Part shown: one piece after another, positions 1 to 7,269 of the stretch | How the letters are laid out: the number at the start of each line of letters is the position of its first letter | Numbering within the stretch: position 1 is the stretch's first letter | Assembly (NCBI RefSeq): GCF_050749815.1 | Contig: NZ_CP192735.1 | Span: 806,001 to 870,000, forward strand | Direction of reading: 5' to 3' | Length of the DNA stretch: 64,000 nucleotides | Source: Dyella_A sp050749815 | Lineage (GTDB): Bacteria > Pseudomonadota > Gammaproteobacteria > Xanthomonadales > Rhodanobacteraceae | Translations under genes and position numbers: made by a program | The notes under the pieces: generated by a model | What the model was told of the DNA's origin: nothing | The model's input: only the letters and a program-made list of their open reading frames with translations | Database searches by the model: none

Positions 1-173
1 GCACCGTGCTGCGCAGCAAGGACGGCATCCAGCCACTGATCGTCTCCCCCGGCCACCGCGTGAGCCACGCCACCGCGGTGGAGCGCGTGCTCGCCTACGG
101 CCGCGGCTACAAGCTGCCCGAGCCCACGCGGCTGGCCGACCGGCTGGCGTCGCGGCGGGATCGGCGCACCTGA
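1..173 (+). CDS. nfi: Endonuclease V (C-terminal part, cut by window edge)
   Basis: The reading frame that starts at base 3 and stops at TGA 171-173 encodes the last 56 residues of a protein. The motif VSPGHRVSHATAVERVL followed by LPEPTRLADRLA matches the C-terminal region of endonuclease V (deoxyinosine 3' endonuclease), which nicks DNA beside deaminated adenine during repair. The catalytic N-terminal part lies outside the window. The very end is rich in Arg, as in some relatives. Family identity is well supported by the SPGHR and EPTRLAD motifs; activity cannot be judged from a fragment. Confidence 0.85.
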   Translation, partial: TVLRSKDGIQPLIVSPGHRVSHATAVERVLAYGRGYKLPEPTRLADRLASRRDRRT

Positions 174-269
174 CCGAAACGGCCAGGAACAGGCGAGTCC
201 CCCGACGGCGACATCGACGCGCGCGCGAGCTACCTTGCGACGTGACGCGAGCGGATGGCACTTCACGCC

Positions 270-660
270 CTTGGCGCCGTCATTCCCGCGAACGCGTGAA
301 TCCATCCCGGCGCGCTGCATGAAGCAACGTGGATGCCCGCTTTCGCGGGCATGACGGCACTGTGGCACCAGGGCTTGGCGGCGCGGCCAGGCTCTTCGCC
401 GCCTTGCAGTCCGCAACCTCGCACGACCGCGCTCTGCCTCATCCCCTCGGCCGCCGTCATTCCCGCGAACGCGGGAATCCATTCCGGCGTGCTGCATGAA
501 ACAACGTGGATGCCCGCTTCCGCGGGCATGACGGCACTGTGGCACCAAGGCTTGGCGGCGAGGCCAAGCTCTTCGCCGCCTTGCAGCCCGCAACCGCGCA
601 CGACCACGCTCCGCCTCATCCCCTCAACCGCCGTCATTCCCGCGAACGCGGGAATCCATT
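270..660. repeat. Tandem 178-bp units built from REP-like inverted repeats
   Basis: The sequence GCCGTCATTCCCGCGAACGC recurs at about 275, 453 and 630, giving two full units with periods of 178 and 177 bases plus a partial third. Inside each full unit the element is answered about 50 bases later by its inverted partner (GGATGCCCGC followed by CGCGGGCATGAC), so each unit can form a long hairpin. This is the dispersed intergenic REP family common in Xanthomonadales and beta-proteobacteria. The rest of the 174-898 gap (174-269 and 661-898) shows no convincing gene; open frames there are repeat artefacts. Confidence 0.85.
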
Positions 661-898
661 TTGACCTTCTCCAGCAGTCCCATGGCGGCTATGCGCTCGC
701 GGACACGACGCCGCGGTTTTCCCACGCCGCGAATCACGCCGGCAGCACGCAAGCGTCGCGAGCGCATTCGTATACGGTGAGCGCCCCACCCACGTCACGA
801 CGACGCGTACGGGCGCCTGGCCCACCCCACGCCGCTTGTCCTCCTGCTCTCGCGCCCACATGCTCACGCCTCTGGCGCCGCGCTCCCCGGACACCCCC

Positions 899-2743
<1,845 letters not shown>

Positions 2744-2907
2744 GGCTCTCGCCGGGCGCAGGCTGAGAGACCATACGGTTTATTTCGCCGGATTCGGAGG
2801 CACAACGGATATTGCGGCGAAAAGTGCGATATGCACTTCCCGCGGATCATCGGGTTTCGCTTTGCGCCATGCCGCAGGTGTTTGATGCGCAAAGGGGAAG
2901 TCGTCTC

Positions 2908-2936
2908 TTGACGATGCAGTCGCCGCGGCAGACTAT
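2908..2936 (+). promoter_or_regulatory. Candidate promoter reading into the cassette array (Pc-like)
   Basis: TTGACG (2908-2913) is a good -35 element, with GACTAT (2931-2936) 17 bases downstream as a poor -10. It lies about 35 bases before the first recombination core site and points into the cassettes, the position expected for an integron Pc promoter. The -10 matches only half of the consensus, so this is a weak assignment. The gap 2744-2982 otherwise shows no gene. Confidence 0.3.
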
Positions 2937-2944
2937 CCGTGCAT

Positions 2945-2977
2945 ATGCCCCGAAGTGGGGTCTACTAAGCGTTAGGC
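2945..2977 (+). other. Left boundary recombination site of cassette array (attI or truncated attC)
   Basis: AAGCGTTAGGC ends at 2977 and contains a perfect GTTRRRY core (GTTAGGC, 2971-2977) directly before the first cassette ORF. The upstream partner GCCTAAC present in every attC of the array is missing here; instead a short CCCC/GGGG hairpin (2948-2960) precedes it. That fits an attI-type simple site or an attC that lost its left half. No integrase reading frame is visible on either strand between the ABC gene and this site. Confidence 0.5.
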
Positions 2978-2982
2978 CCAAC

Positions 2983-3393
2983 ATGCATTGGTACAGCGTG
3001 CCGCCCTTACTTGTAAACACAGCTATAGCTTTGGCAATTGCCTACAGCTGTGCCTCAGCTATCGCCCTGCTTAGACTGCCGCGCGGTACTCGCGTGACAT
3101 TCATCAAAGACCACGCCCTTAACGCGGCGGCGGCGGTTATAGCCATCATTCCAGGGCCCGCCTTTGTGTCGCTCTTCATCTGGGCCCTACTGTTCTTCGT
3201 ACTCAAAAGCGCCTTCGGTTTCGCCAACACCGAGGCAAACAGATTTTCGTTGTTTACTTGGGTCTACGTCTGCGTTTTGGCCGTGAGCATCCTCTATCTT
3301 GTGCGGTCGCTCTGGTCCGAGTCATCCCAAATTCTTCTGGGCGGGCCTAACCACTCGTCCAAGCGGACGCGCGAAAAGCCGCGCGCCGCTTAA
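2983..3393 (+). CDS. Integron cassette 1: hypothetical membrane protein
   Basis: A 136-residue protein with three to four hydrophobic stretches (about residues 5-27, 42-66 and 84-104), so an integral membrane protein of unknown function. The ATG lies only 5 bases after the GTTAGGC core, leaving no room for an ordinary ribosome binding site. The final ~16 codons (GGPNHSSKRTREKPRAA) are encoded by the attC stem itself, and the TAA stop lies inside attC, so the C-terminal tail is dictated by the recombination site. A longer in-frame ATG at 2812 would read through the boundary site and is unlikely. Confidence 0.7.
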   Translation: MHWYSVPPLLVNTAIALAIAYSCASAIALLRLPRGTRVTFIKDHALNAAAAVIAIIPGPAFVSLFIWALLFFVLKSAFGFANTEANRFSLFTWVYVCVLAVSILYLVRSLWSESSQILLGGPNHSSKRTREKPRAA

Positions 3394-3407
3394 CTCCAGC
3401 GTTAGGC
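3345..3407 (+). other. attC site of cassette 1
   Basis: Left core GCCTAAC (3345-3351) and right core GTTAGGC (3401-3407) frame a palindromic centre containing GCGCG-AAAAGC-CGCGC. The base run GGGCCTAAC at its left end is the exact complement of the cassette's own first bases GTTAGGCCC, as expected for an excised circle. Confidence 0.88.
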
Positions 3408-3410
3408 CGC

Positions 3411-3860
3411 ATGAAAAATTTCGAGGTCATTCCACTCCAAGGCGTTCTCCCAGTGGCCCTCGGCATGACCCGCGGCCAAGTGCACTCCGAGCTCGGGAGG
3501 TGTACCAGCAGCTTCCAAAAGACGCCTGCATCTGTGCAGCCAACTGATGCCTGGTTCAACAATTCTTTCCAGGTGTTCTATGCGGCCGACGAGACCGTTA
3601 AGTACATCGAACTTTCCTCAAACAAGGGTTTCGCCGTATCTTGCATGGGCGTGTCGGTGTTCAATACACAAGTCACCTCGCTTATTGAACGCTTCGAACA
3701 ACACGCGGAAGTGGATACTTCGGACCCAGAGCATGGTTTCAGTTTCATCTTTCCTTCGCTGGAGTTGTCACTCTGGCGGCCCGAAATAGAAGGCCGGCGA
3801 GCACTCTACTTCTCTACAATCGGTATCGGCCGACTCGGTTGCTACAGCAATGCGGCCTAA
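3411..3860 (+). CDS. Integron cassette 2: hypothetical protein
   Basis: A soluble-looking protein of 149 residues with no signal peptide and no membrane segment. It opens with a PVALGMTRGQVHSELG stretch, the xLGMsrxxVxxxLG pattern seen at the start of many small uncharacterised proteins, and has aromatic-rich C-terminal strands (FSFIFPSLELSLWRP). I do not recognise a named family. The ATG is 3 bases after the attC core, and the stop TAA is part of the next left core GCCTAAC. It begins 17 bases after the cassette 1 stop, so translational re-initiation is possible. Confidence 0.72.
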   Translation: MKNFEVIPLQGVLPVALGMTRGQVHSELGRCTSSFQKTPASVQPTDAWFNNSFQVFYAADETVKYIELSSNKGFAVSCMGVSVFNTQVTSLIERFEQHAEVDTSDPEHGFSFIFPSLELSLWRPEIEGRRALYFSTIGIGRLGCYSNAA

Positions 3861-3908
3861 CCTCTCATTCGAGTCGGACGGCTTCGCCGCTCAATTCCAG
3901 CGTTAGAA
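3855..3908 (+). other. attC site of cassette 2
   Basis: Left core GCCTAAC (3855-3861), centre GTCGGACGGCTTCGCCGCTC, right core GTTAGAA (3902-3908). The right core departs from GTTRRRY at the last base because it already belongs to cassette 3, which begins TTAGAAC. The left extension GCGGCCTAAC complements this cassette's own start GTTAGGCCGC. Confidence 0.85.
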
Positions 3909-3921
3909 CAGGGACGGTGTC

Positions 3922-4155
3922 ATGCAAACAAAGCTTCCCTCTCGCTACTTCGTGCACGGCGACCGCGTTGACTTGTCCAAAGACGAGTACTTTTGCGCAG
4001 CCTGCGACGTGTTCGTACCACGCGACCACTTCGACTCGTGTCATTGCAAAGACCACTTTGCTAGGTACGAGCGCTCTCTCGCGTCGTTCAAAAATCTAGT
4101 CAAGCACGGCTCAAACTACACACGTCCTGTGCGCCCCGAGAACCTGTTCGCGTAG
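3922..4155 (+). CDS. Integron cassette 3: small Cys/His-rich protein
   Basis: A 77-residue protein whose centre reads YFCAACDVFVPRDHF then SCHCKDHF: a CxxC pair followed by CxC and several His. This spacing suggests a zinc-binding knuckle, which is inference only. It has no membrane segment. An AGGGAC run 7-12 bases before ATG 3922 may serve as ribosome binding site. Function unknown. Confidence 0.68.
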   Translation: MQTKLPSRYFVHGDRVDLSKDEYFCAACDVFVPRDHFDSCHCKDHFARYERSLASFKNLVKHGSNYTRPVRPENLFA

Positions 4156-4156
4156 G

Positions 4157-4212
4157 TTCTAACCAGTCATTCAAGCGGACGGCTCCGCCGCCGCTTAACT
4201 CAAGCGTTAGGC
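4157..4212 (+). other. attC site of cassette 3
   Basis: Left core TTCTAAC (4157-4163), preceded by G, pairs exactly with this cassette's own first bases GTTAGAAC at 3902. Centre AGCGGACGGCTCCGCCGCCG, right core GTTAGGC (4206-4212). The co-variation of left core and cassette start marks a real, circularisable cassette. Confidence 0.88.
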
Positions 4213-4225
4213 ATCAAGGAGCACC

Positions 4226-4519
4226 ATGGACATCCACCGGCAAAAGCGAACCGCTTGGGGTCAGCCCAGTGCATTCGTGTGGTTCTTTGTGAGCTGCACT
4301 CTCATCGGACTGGCAGCCGCCTCTCGCTGGCGCGCACTCGACATCGCGTTCGCCTTGGTTTGGATAGCCTTCCTAGTGGTCGGTTCCCTTGTAGTTCTGT
4401 GGCGCGCGTGGAAACATCATGGTGAACCCGGCACGGCCAAACTTGGGCAGCTTGCAGCACTGCCTCGTAGCTGGCGGTTGTGGGTGCTCGGAGAGACCAA
4501 GAATGGTAATCCCGAGTAA
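4226..4519 (+). CDS. Integron cassette 4: hypothetical two-helix membrane protein
   Basis: A 97-residue protein with two strongly hydrophobic segments (about residues 16-34 and 40-62), then a polar C-terminal tail ending GETKNGNPE. A clear ribosome binding site AAGGAG (4216-4221) stands 4 bases before ATG 4226, so this cassette brings its own initiation signal. Function unknown; no family recognised. Confidence 0.72.
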   Translation: MDIHRQKRTAWGQPSAFVWFFVSCTLIGLAAASRWRALDIAFALVWIAFLVVGSLVVLWRAWKHHGEPGTAKLGQLAALPRSWRLWVLGETKNGNPE

Positions 4520-4537
4520 CCGGCAAACCGGCACATT

Positions 4538-4594
4538 GCCTAATCAATCATTCGCGGCGGACGGCTGCGCCTCCGCTCAATTCCAGCGTTAGGC
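4538..4594 (+). other. attC site of cassette 4
   Basis: Left core GCCTAAT (4538-4544; last base deviates from RYYYAAC), centre GGCGGACGGCTGCGCCTCCG, right core GTTAGGC (4588-4594). The extension TGCCTAA complements the cassette's own start TTAGGCA. Confidence 0.85.
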
Positions 4595-4630
4595 TGCAGA
4601 GGCCGGCGCTCCACGATCAAAGGAATGAAC

Positions 4631-4792
4631 ATGAGTAGCACCACCAAAACTACTGCCGCCAACTACGTTGCACGGCATTGGAAAGAGATACGGCTTGCAC
4701 TATTCCTCCTTGCGTTCGCTTCTGTCTGGCTGGGAGCCGATCATGTAAGCCGCTTCTTTGCTGGCTTCTTTGATGGTGCTGCTGGTGGGTAA
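4631..4792 (+). CDS. Integron cassette 5: tiny single-helix membrane protein
   Basis: A 53-residue ORF: a polar N-terminus (MSSTTKTTAANYVARHWKE), one hydrophobic helix (about residues 22-37) and a Gly/Phe-rich tail ending GAAGG. The AAGGA run at 4620-4624 sits 6 bases before ATG 4631, so I prefer that start to ATG 4625, which overlaps the same run. It is the only ORF of its cassette. Function unknown; size and shape fit a small membrane-inserted peptide. Confidence 0.55.
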   Translation: MSSTTKTTAANYVARHWKEIRLALFLLAFASVWLGADHVSRFFAGFFDGAAGG

Positions 4793-4813
4793 TGTCGCTA
4801 CTCGGGTGACGCT

Positions 4814-4870
4814 GCCTAACAGGTTGTTCGAGGCGGACGGCTACGCCGCCGCTCAACTCCAGCGTTAGGC
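4814..4870 (+). other. attC site of cassette 5
   Basis: Left core GCCTAAC (4814-4820), centre GGCGGACGGCTACGCCGCCG, right core GTTAGGC (4864-4870). About 20 bases separate the cassette ORF stop from this site. Confidence 0.88.
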
Positions 4871-4875
4871 CTCAA

Positions 4876-5235
4876 ATGAAGCGTCATTGGGTTCTGCTGC
4901 CTTACATCACAGTGCTCGCGATGTCCGGCTGCTACGGTCCAGAGTCGCTGGGCAACAAATCCGACTGGGCTGCGCTTCAGGGCGTGGAGTACGAGCGACG
5001 AGCGCAAGTTCTAGGCGCGCCATTTGTGCTTCAGGTTGGGGACTATCGTGTTGCAGGCATTCCACAGTCGAAGGCGCAAGGAAATGTCTGGGTTCTTCTT
5101 AACCCCAGCGCAGACGAACCGCTTTACAAGCAGCTACCCGCAGGCAATTACACACTCACTGCCAAGCAGCTCGCTGCGTTCGGCCCGGTCGATCCCGGCG
5201 TACTAGCCCAGCTCCGCCTACATGTGCGAAGGTGA
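4876..5235 (+). CDS. Integron cassette 6: putative secreted lipoprotein
   Basis: A 119-residue protein starting MKRHWVLLPYITVLAMSGCY: a positively charged start, a hydrophobic core and a Cys at position 19 preceded by MSG, a slightly atypical lipobox. This suggests a lipoprotein exported to the envelope. The mature part (VNVWVLLNP-like strands, then PAGNYTLTAKQLAAFGP) is not recognised. The ATG is 5 bases after the core site. Export is inferred from the signal sequence alone. Confidence 0.7.
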   Translation: MKRHWVLLPYITVLAMSGCYGPESLGNKSDWAALQGVEYERRAQVLGAPFVLQVGDYRVAGIPQSKAQGNVWVLLNPSADEPLYKQLPAGNYTLTAKQLAAFGPVDPGVLAQLRLHVRR

Positions 5236-5236
5236 G

Positions 5237-5293
5237 GCCTAACAATTCGTTCATAGCGGACGGCTACGCCGCCGCTCAACTTCAGCGTTAGGC
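5237..5293 (+). other. attC site of cassette 6
   Basis: Left core GCCTAAC (5237-5243), centre AGCGGACGGCTACGCCGCCG, right core GTTAGGC (5287-5293). The extension GAGGCCTAAC is the exact complement of this cassette's own start GTTAGGCCTC. Confidence 0.88.
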
Positions 5294-5298
5294 CTCAT

Positions 5299-5778
5299 AT
5301 GGAAGTTGCCGCACGCTCAAACGCCTCAATGTTTCTCGCTCACACGGTCGAGCCTACAGTTGCGGAGTTCGAGAAGGCGCCCTACGACATCCGTCGCGGC
5401 AGGCTCGCTGCAATTGTCCTTTATCACATGGCAGACCGTTTCGCGCTCGACGGTTTCGCGGGCCGCGAGCGCAAGCTCATGGACCAAGATATCGCGAATG
5501 TGCGTACGGGCGTACAAGCCAAGTGTCCAGATTTCGCAATAATCCGAGACGTGGCAGATGCGTCTAAACATGCGAAGTTGGCTTCCTCAAACAAGGTTCC
5601 GCGCCAGCTCTCATCGGCAGAGCAATTGTCGGCCGCCCCCGGAGTCTTTCAAGCACTGTTCGGCTATGGTGTGTTCGCCGAGGCAGCGGAGGTTATCGTC
5701 ACGTTGGATGACGGCACCACGCTCTCTTTGCTGCCCGCCGTCCGCACAGTCCTTGCTACATGGAGGTCGATGCTTTGA
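5299..5778 (+). CDS. Integron cassette 7: hypothetical helical protein
   Basis: The largest cassette product, 159 residues, soluble and mostly helical in appearance. A central stretch FAIIRDVADASKHAKL resembles a short motif (RD-x-ADASKH) that recurs in uncharacterised bacterial proteins; I cannot name a family. The C-terminal part (AEVIVTLDDGTTLSLLPAVR) looks like a small beta hairpin. The ATG is 5 bases after the core site GTTAGGC. Confidence 0.72.
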   Translation: MEVAARSNASMFLAHTVEPTVAEFEKAPYDIRRGRLAAIVLYHMADRFALDGFAGRERKLMDQDIANVRTGVQAKCPDFAIIRDVADASKHAKLASSNKVPRQLSSAEQLSAAPGVFQALFGYGVFAEAAEVIVTLDDGTTLSLLPAVRTVLATWRSML

Positions 5779-5797
5779 CCCATCGCGCTAAGATGAG

Positions 5798-5859
5798 GCC
5801 TTACCACTCGTCCAAGCGGCCGCGCGAAAAGCTGCGCGCCGCTTAGCTCAGCGTTAGAG
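5798..5859 (+). other. attC site of cassette 7 (diverged)
   Basis: Left core GCCTTAC (5798-5804) carries a T for A change, and the right arm reads TTAGCTCAGCGTTAGAG with one base missing compared with its neighbours (CTCAG instead of CTCCAG). The centre GCGCGAAAAGCTGCGCGC is close to that of attC 1 and unlike the other seven. GAGGCCTTAC complements its own cassette start GTTAGGCCTC except for that one base. Confidence 0.82.
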
Positions 5860-5864
5860 CTCAG

Positions 5865-6134
5865 ATGCACACCTTCGTAAATTCCGTTTTCTGGATATCC
5901 ATTACTGGCTTCGTAGCCACGTGGTTTGTTGGCGTTTGCTTCTGGGCATGCATGTTTGCGGTACGCAAGCAGCACGGGCGCCTTCGTTGGCAGGAGGTGT
6001 CGTTGCGCGGGCAGCTCGTGTCTTCGCATCCTGCCGCCCGCTACATGCGCGGCTTCATGTGGAGCCTTTTGGTTGCTTCTGTTTGGTGGTGCCTTGGCCT
6101 CGCTTCTGGTTTGTCCTCGGGCATACTTCACTAG
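5865..6134 (+). CDS. Integron cassette 8: hypothetical two-helix membrane protein
   Basis: An 89-residue protein with two hydrophobic helices (about residues 8-32 and 63-82) joined by a basic loop (VRKQHGRLRWQEVSLRG), so probably with both termini on the same side of the membrane. It is rich in Trp and Phe. The ATG lies 5 bases after the GTTAGAG core. Function unknown. Confidence 0.7.
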   Translation: MHTFVNSVFWISITGFVATWFVGVCFWACMFAVRKQHGRLRWQEVSLRGQLVSSHPAARYMRGFMWSLLVASVWWCLGLASGLSSGILH

Positions 6135-6143
6135 CGAGTAGCG

Positions 6144-6200
6144 CTCTAACCACTCGTTCAAGGCGGACGGCTTCGGCACCGCTTAACTCCAGCGTTAGAC
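6144..6200 (+). other. attC site of cassette 8
   Basis: Left core CTCTAAC (6144-6150) in the context GCTCTAAC, the exact complement of this cassette's start GTTAGAGC at 5853. Centre GGCGGACGGCTTCGGCACCG, right core GTTAGAC (6194-6200). Confidence 0.88.
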
Positions 6201-6212
6201 ACAGGGAGAGTT

Positions 6213-6470
6213 ATGGATATTTCTTGGGGAAAAACATTGCCGGTCTGGTGGAGTATCGCGTGGCGCGGTTTGATCTACGGCATTCTTGGAGGCTTCGTAC
6301 TGGGTTTTATTGGCGGCTTCATCGCCGCAATGATGCACTCACCGGAGCGCGCTCCGCTCTACGGATTGGTCGGTGGCTACATCGCCAGCATCCCTGCATC
6401 GATGTTGGCGGTGAAACAAGCCATCACTAAGCATCTTCCTGCGTTGGCGAGCCTTGTCAGTGCCGTCTAA
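6213..6470 (+). CDS. Integron cassette 9: hypothetical Gly-rich membrane protein
   Basis: An 85-residue protein with a long Gly-rich hydrophobic helix (WRGLIYGILGGFVLGFIGGF, about residues 17-36) and a second weaker one (about 48-66), the GxxG pattern seen in packed helices. A GGGAGAG ribosome binding site precedes ATG 6213 by 4 bases. The stop TAA is part of the left core GTCTAAC. Function unknown. Confidence 0.72.
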   Translation: MDISWGKTLPVWWSIAWRGLIYGILGGFVLGFIGGFIAAMMHSPERAPLYGLVGGYIASIPASMLAVKQAITKHLPALASLVSAV

Positions 6471-6522
6471 CTATTCGTCTAAGCGGACGCCGCACCGGCG
6501 CCGCTTAACTCCAGCGTTAGGG
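6465..6522 (+). other. attC site of cassette 9 (right end of array)
   Basis: Left core GTCTAAC (6465-6471) complements the cassette's own start GTTAGAC. Centre AGCGGACGCCGCACCGGCGC, right core GTTAGGG (6516-6522), which departs from GTTRRRY at its last base. No further attC follows, so this is the last cassette. Confidence 0.85.
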
Positions 6523-6674
6523 CCAGATCATCCAGTCAGGGGCAGAGTCGGCTTTCTGCGGTGCTCAATGTCCCCGTAGCGATCAGGGGCGGGGCGAGTC
6601 CTGATGGTTTCGCCCAAGCGGCGAGGACGATACTCGCGATAGTGCGCACCCGCGACCACACGTTGCCTTCGCAC

Positions 6675-6700
6675 AAAAAAAGGAGGCGCACTGCGCCTCC
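6675..6700 (-). terminator. Rho-independent terminator facing leftward
   Basis: Read on the minus strand, GGAGGCGCAG/TGCGCCTCC forms a strong hairpin (6700-6682) followed by seven T (6681-6675). No minus-strand gene ends here, so it either remains from a lost gene or shields the cassette array from antisense transcription. The 6523-6801 gap shows nothing else. Confidence 0.65.
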
Positions 6701-6801
6701 CACCATCAATTTATATCCGCCATCCGGGCTTGCGGCAAGGCGCGCGCCGTGACCTAGCATCGCCGCCCTGCCGATGGGGCAGGAAGCATGAGGCGGGGTG
6801 G

Positions 6802-7236
6802 ATGATGCATGACGACGAGTGGGTCGCGGTTTCCCATGCGAACTGCGAGCACGTGGCGGGGCCGTTCTATCACGGGACGCGGGCGGATCTTTCCGTCGGC
6901 GATCTGCTGACGGCGGGATTCACCTCCAACTACGACGAGCGGGTGGTGATGAACCACGTCTACTTCACCGCCATGGCGAAGGGCGCGGGGTTGGCTGCTG
7001 AGATGGCGCGTGGAGAGGGGCGACCGCGGGTCTATGTGGTGGCACCCACTGGCGCGTTCGAGGATGACCCGAACGTCACCAACAAGAAATTCCGCGGCAA
7101 CCCGACACGGTCGTATCGGAGCGCACTGCCGCTGAAGGTTGTGGGCGAGCTGGACAGCTGGGAGCCGTATGACGCGGAGTTCATTGCCGAGCTGCGGCGT
7201 CGCGTCGGGGAGGGCATGGGAGAAATCATCAACTGA
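6802..7236 (+). CDS. arr: Rifampin ADP-ribosyltransferase (Arr)
   Basis: A 144-residue protein with the complete Arr pattern: GPFYHGTRADLSVGDLLTAGF near the start, VYFTAMAKGAGLAAEMA in the middle, then FEDDPNVTNKKFRGNPTRSY. The His of YHGT (24) and the acidic FEDDPN stretch (86-91) correspond to residues needed for NAD use in the family. Arr proteins transfer ADP-ribose from NAD to the ansa chain of rifamycins and inactivate them. An AGGCGGGG run 3-10 bases before ATG 6802 supports this start; ATG 6805 is equally possible. Though arr often travels as an integron cassette, this copy has no attC behind it and has host-like GC. Confidence 0.88.
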   Translation: MMHDDEWVAVSHANCEHVAGPFYHGTRADLSVGDLLTAGFTSNYDERVVMNHVYFTAMAKGAGLAAEMARGEGRPRVYVVAPTGAFEDDPNVTNKKFRGNPTRSYRSALPLKVVGELDSWEPYDAEFIAELRRRVGEGMGEIIN

Positions 7237-7269
7237 GGATGGCGGAGCCCTCGTCAGTGGTGGGTCGCC

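Larger units (their letters stand above)
2972..6516 (+). mobile_element. Integron cassette array of nine gene cassettes without adjacent integrase (CALIN-like)
   Basis: Nine units of 276 to 566 bases follow one another with crossover points (G/TTRRRY) at about 2971, 3401, 3902, 4206, 4588, 4864, 5287, 5853, 6194 and 6516. Each unit holds one short rightward ORF and ends in an attC: a left core related to GCCTAAC, a palindromic centre with AGCGGACGGC or a variant, then CCAGCGTTAGGC or similar. The attC sites resemble each other closely, which is typical of sedentary chromosomal integrons. The array is less GC-rich than both flanks. No tyrosine recombinase of the IntI type is present in the window. 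Confidence 0.92.

Noticed and set aside
263..637. Short ORFs with MPAEAGIH / VIPANAGIH repeats in the tandem repeat region
   Set aside because: These peptides are translations of REP elements, a well-known artefact, and do not represent a protein family.
270..660. Possible CRISPR array
   Set aside because: Repeats are spaced 178 bases apart, the spacers are copies of each other, and no cas genes are present.
6802..7236. arr as a tenth integron cassette
   Set aside because: No attC follows the gene and the sequence before it lacks a fitting core pair. GC content matches the chromosome.
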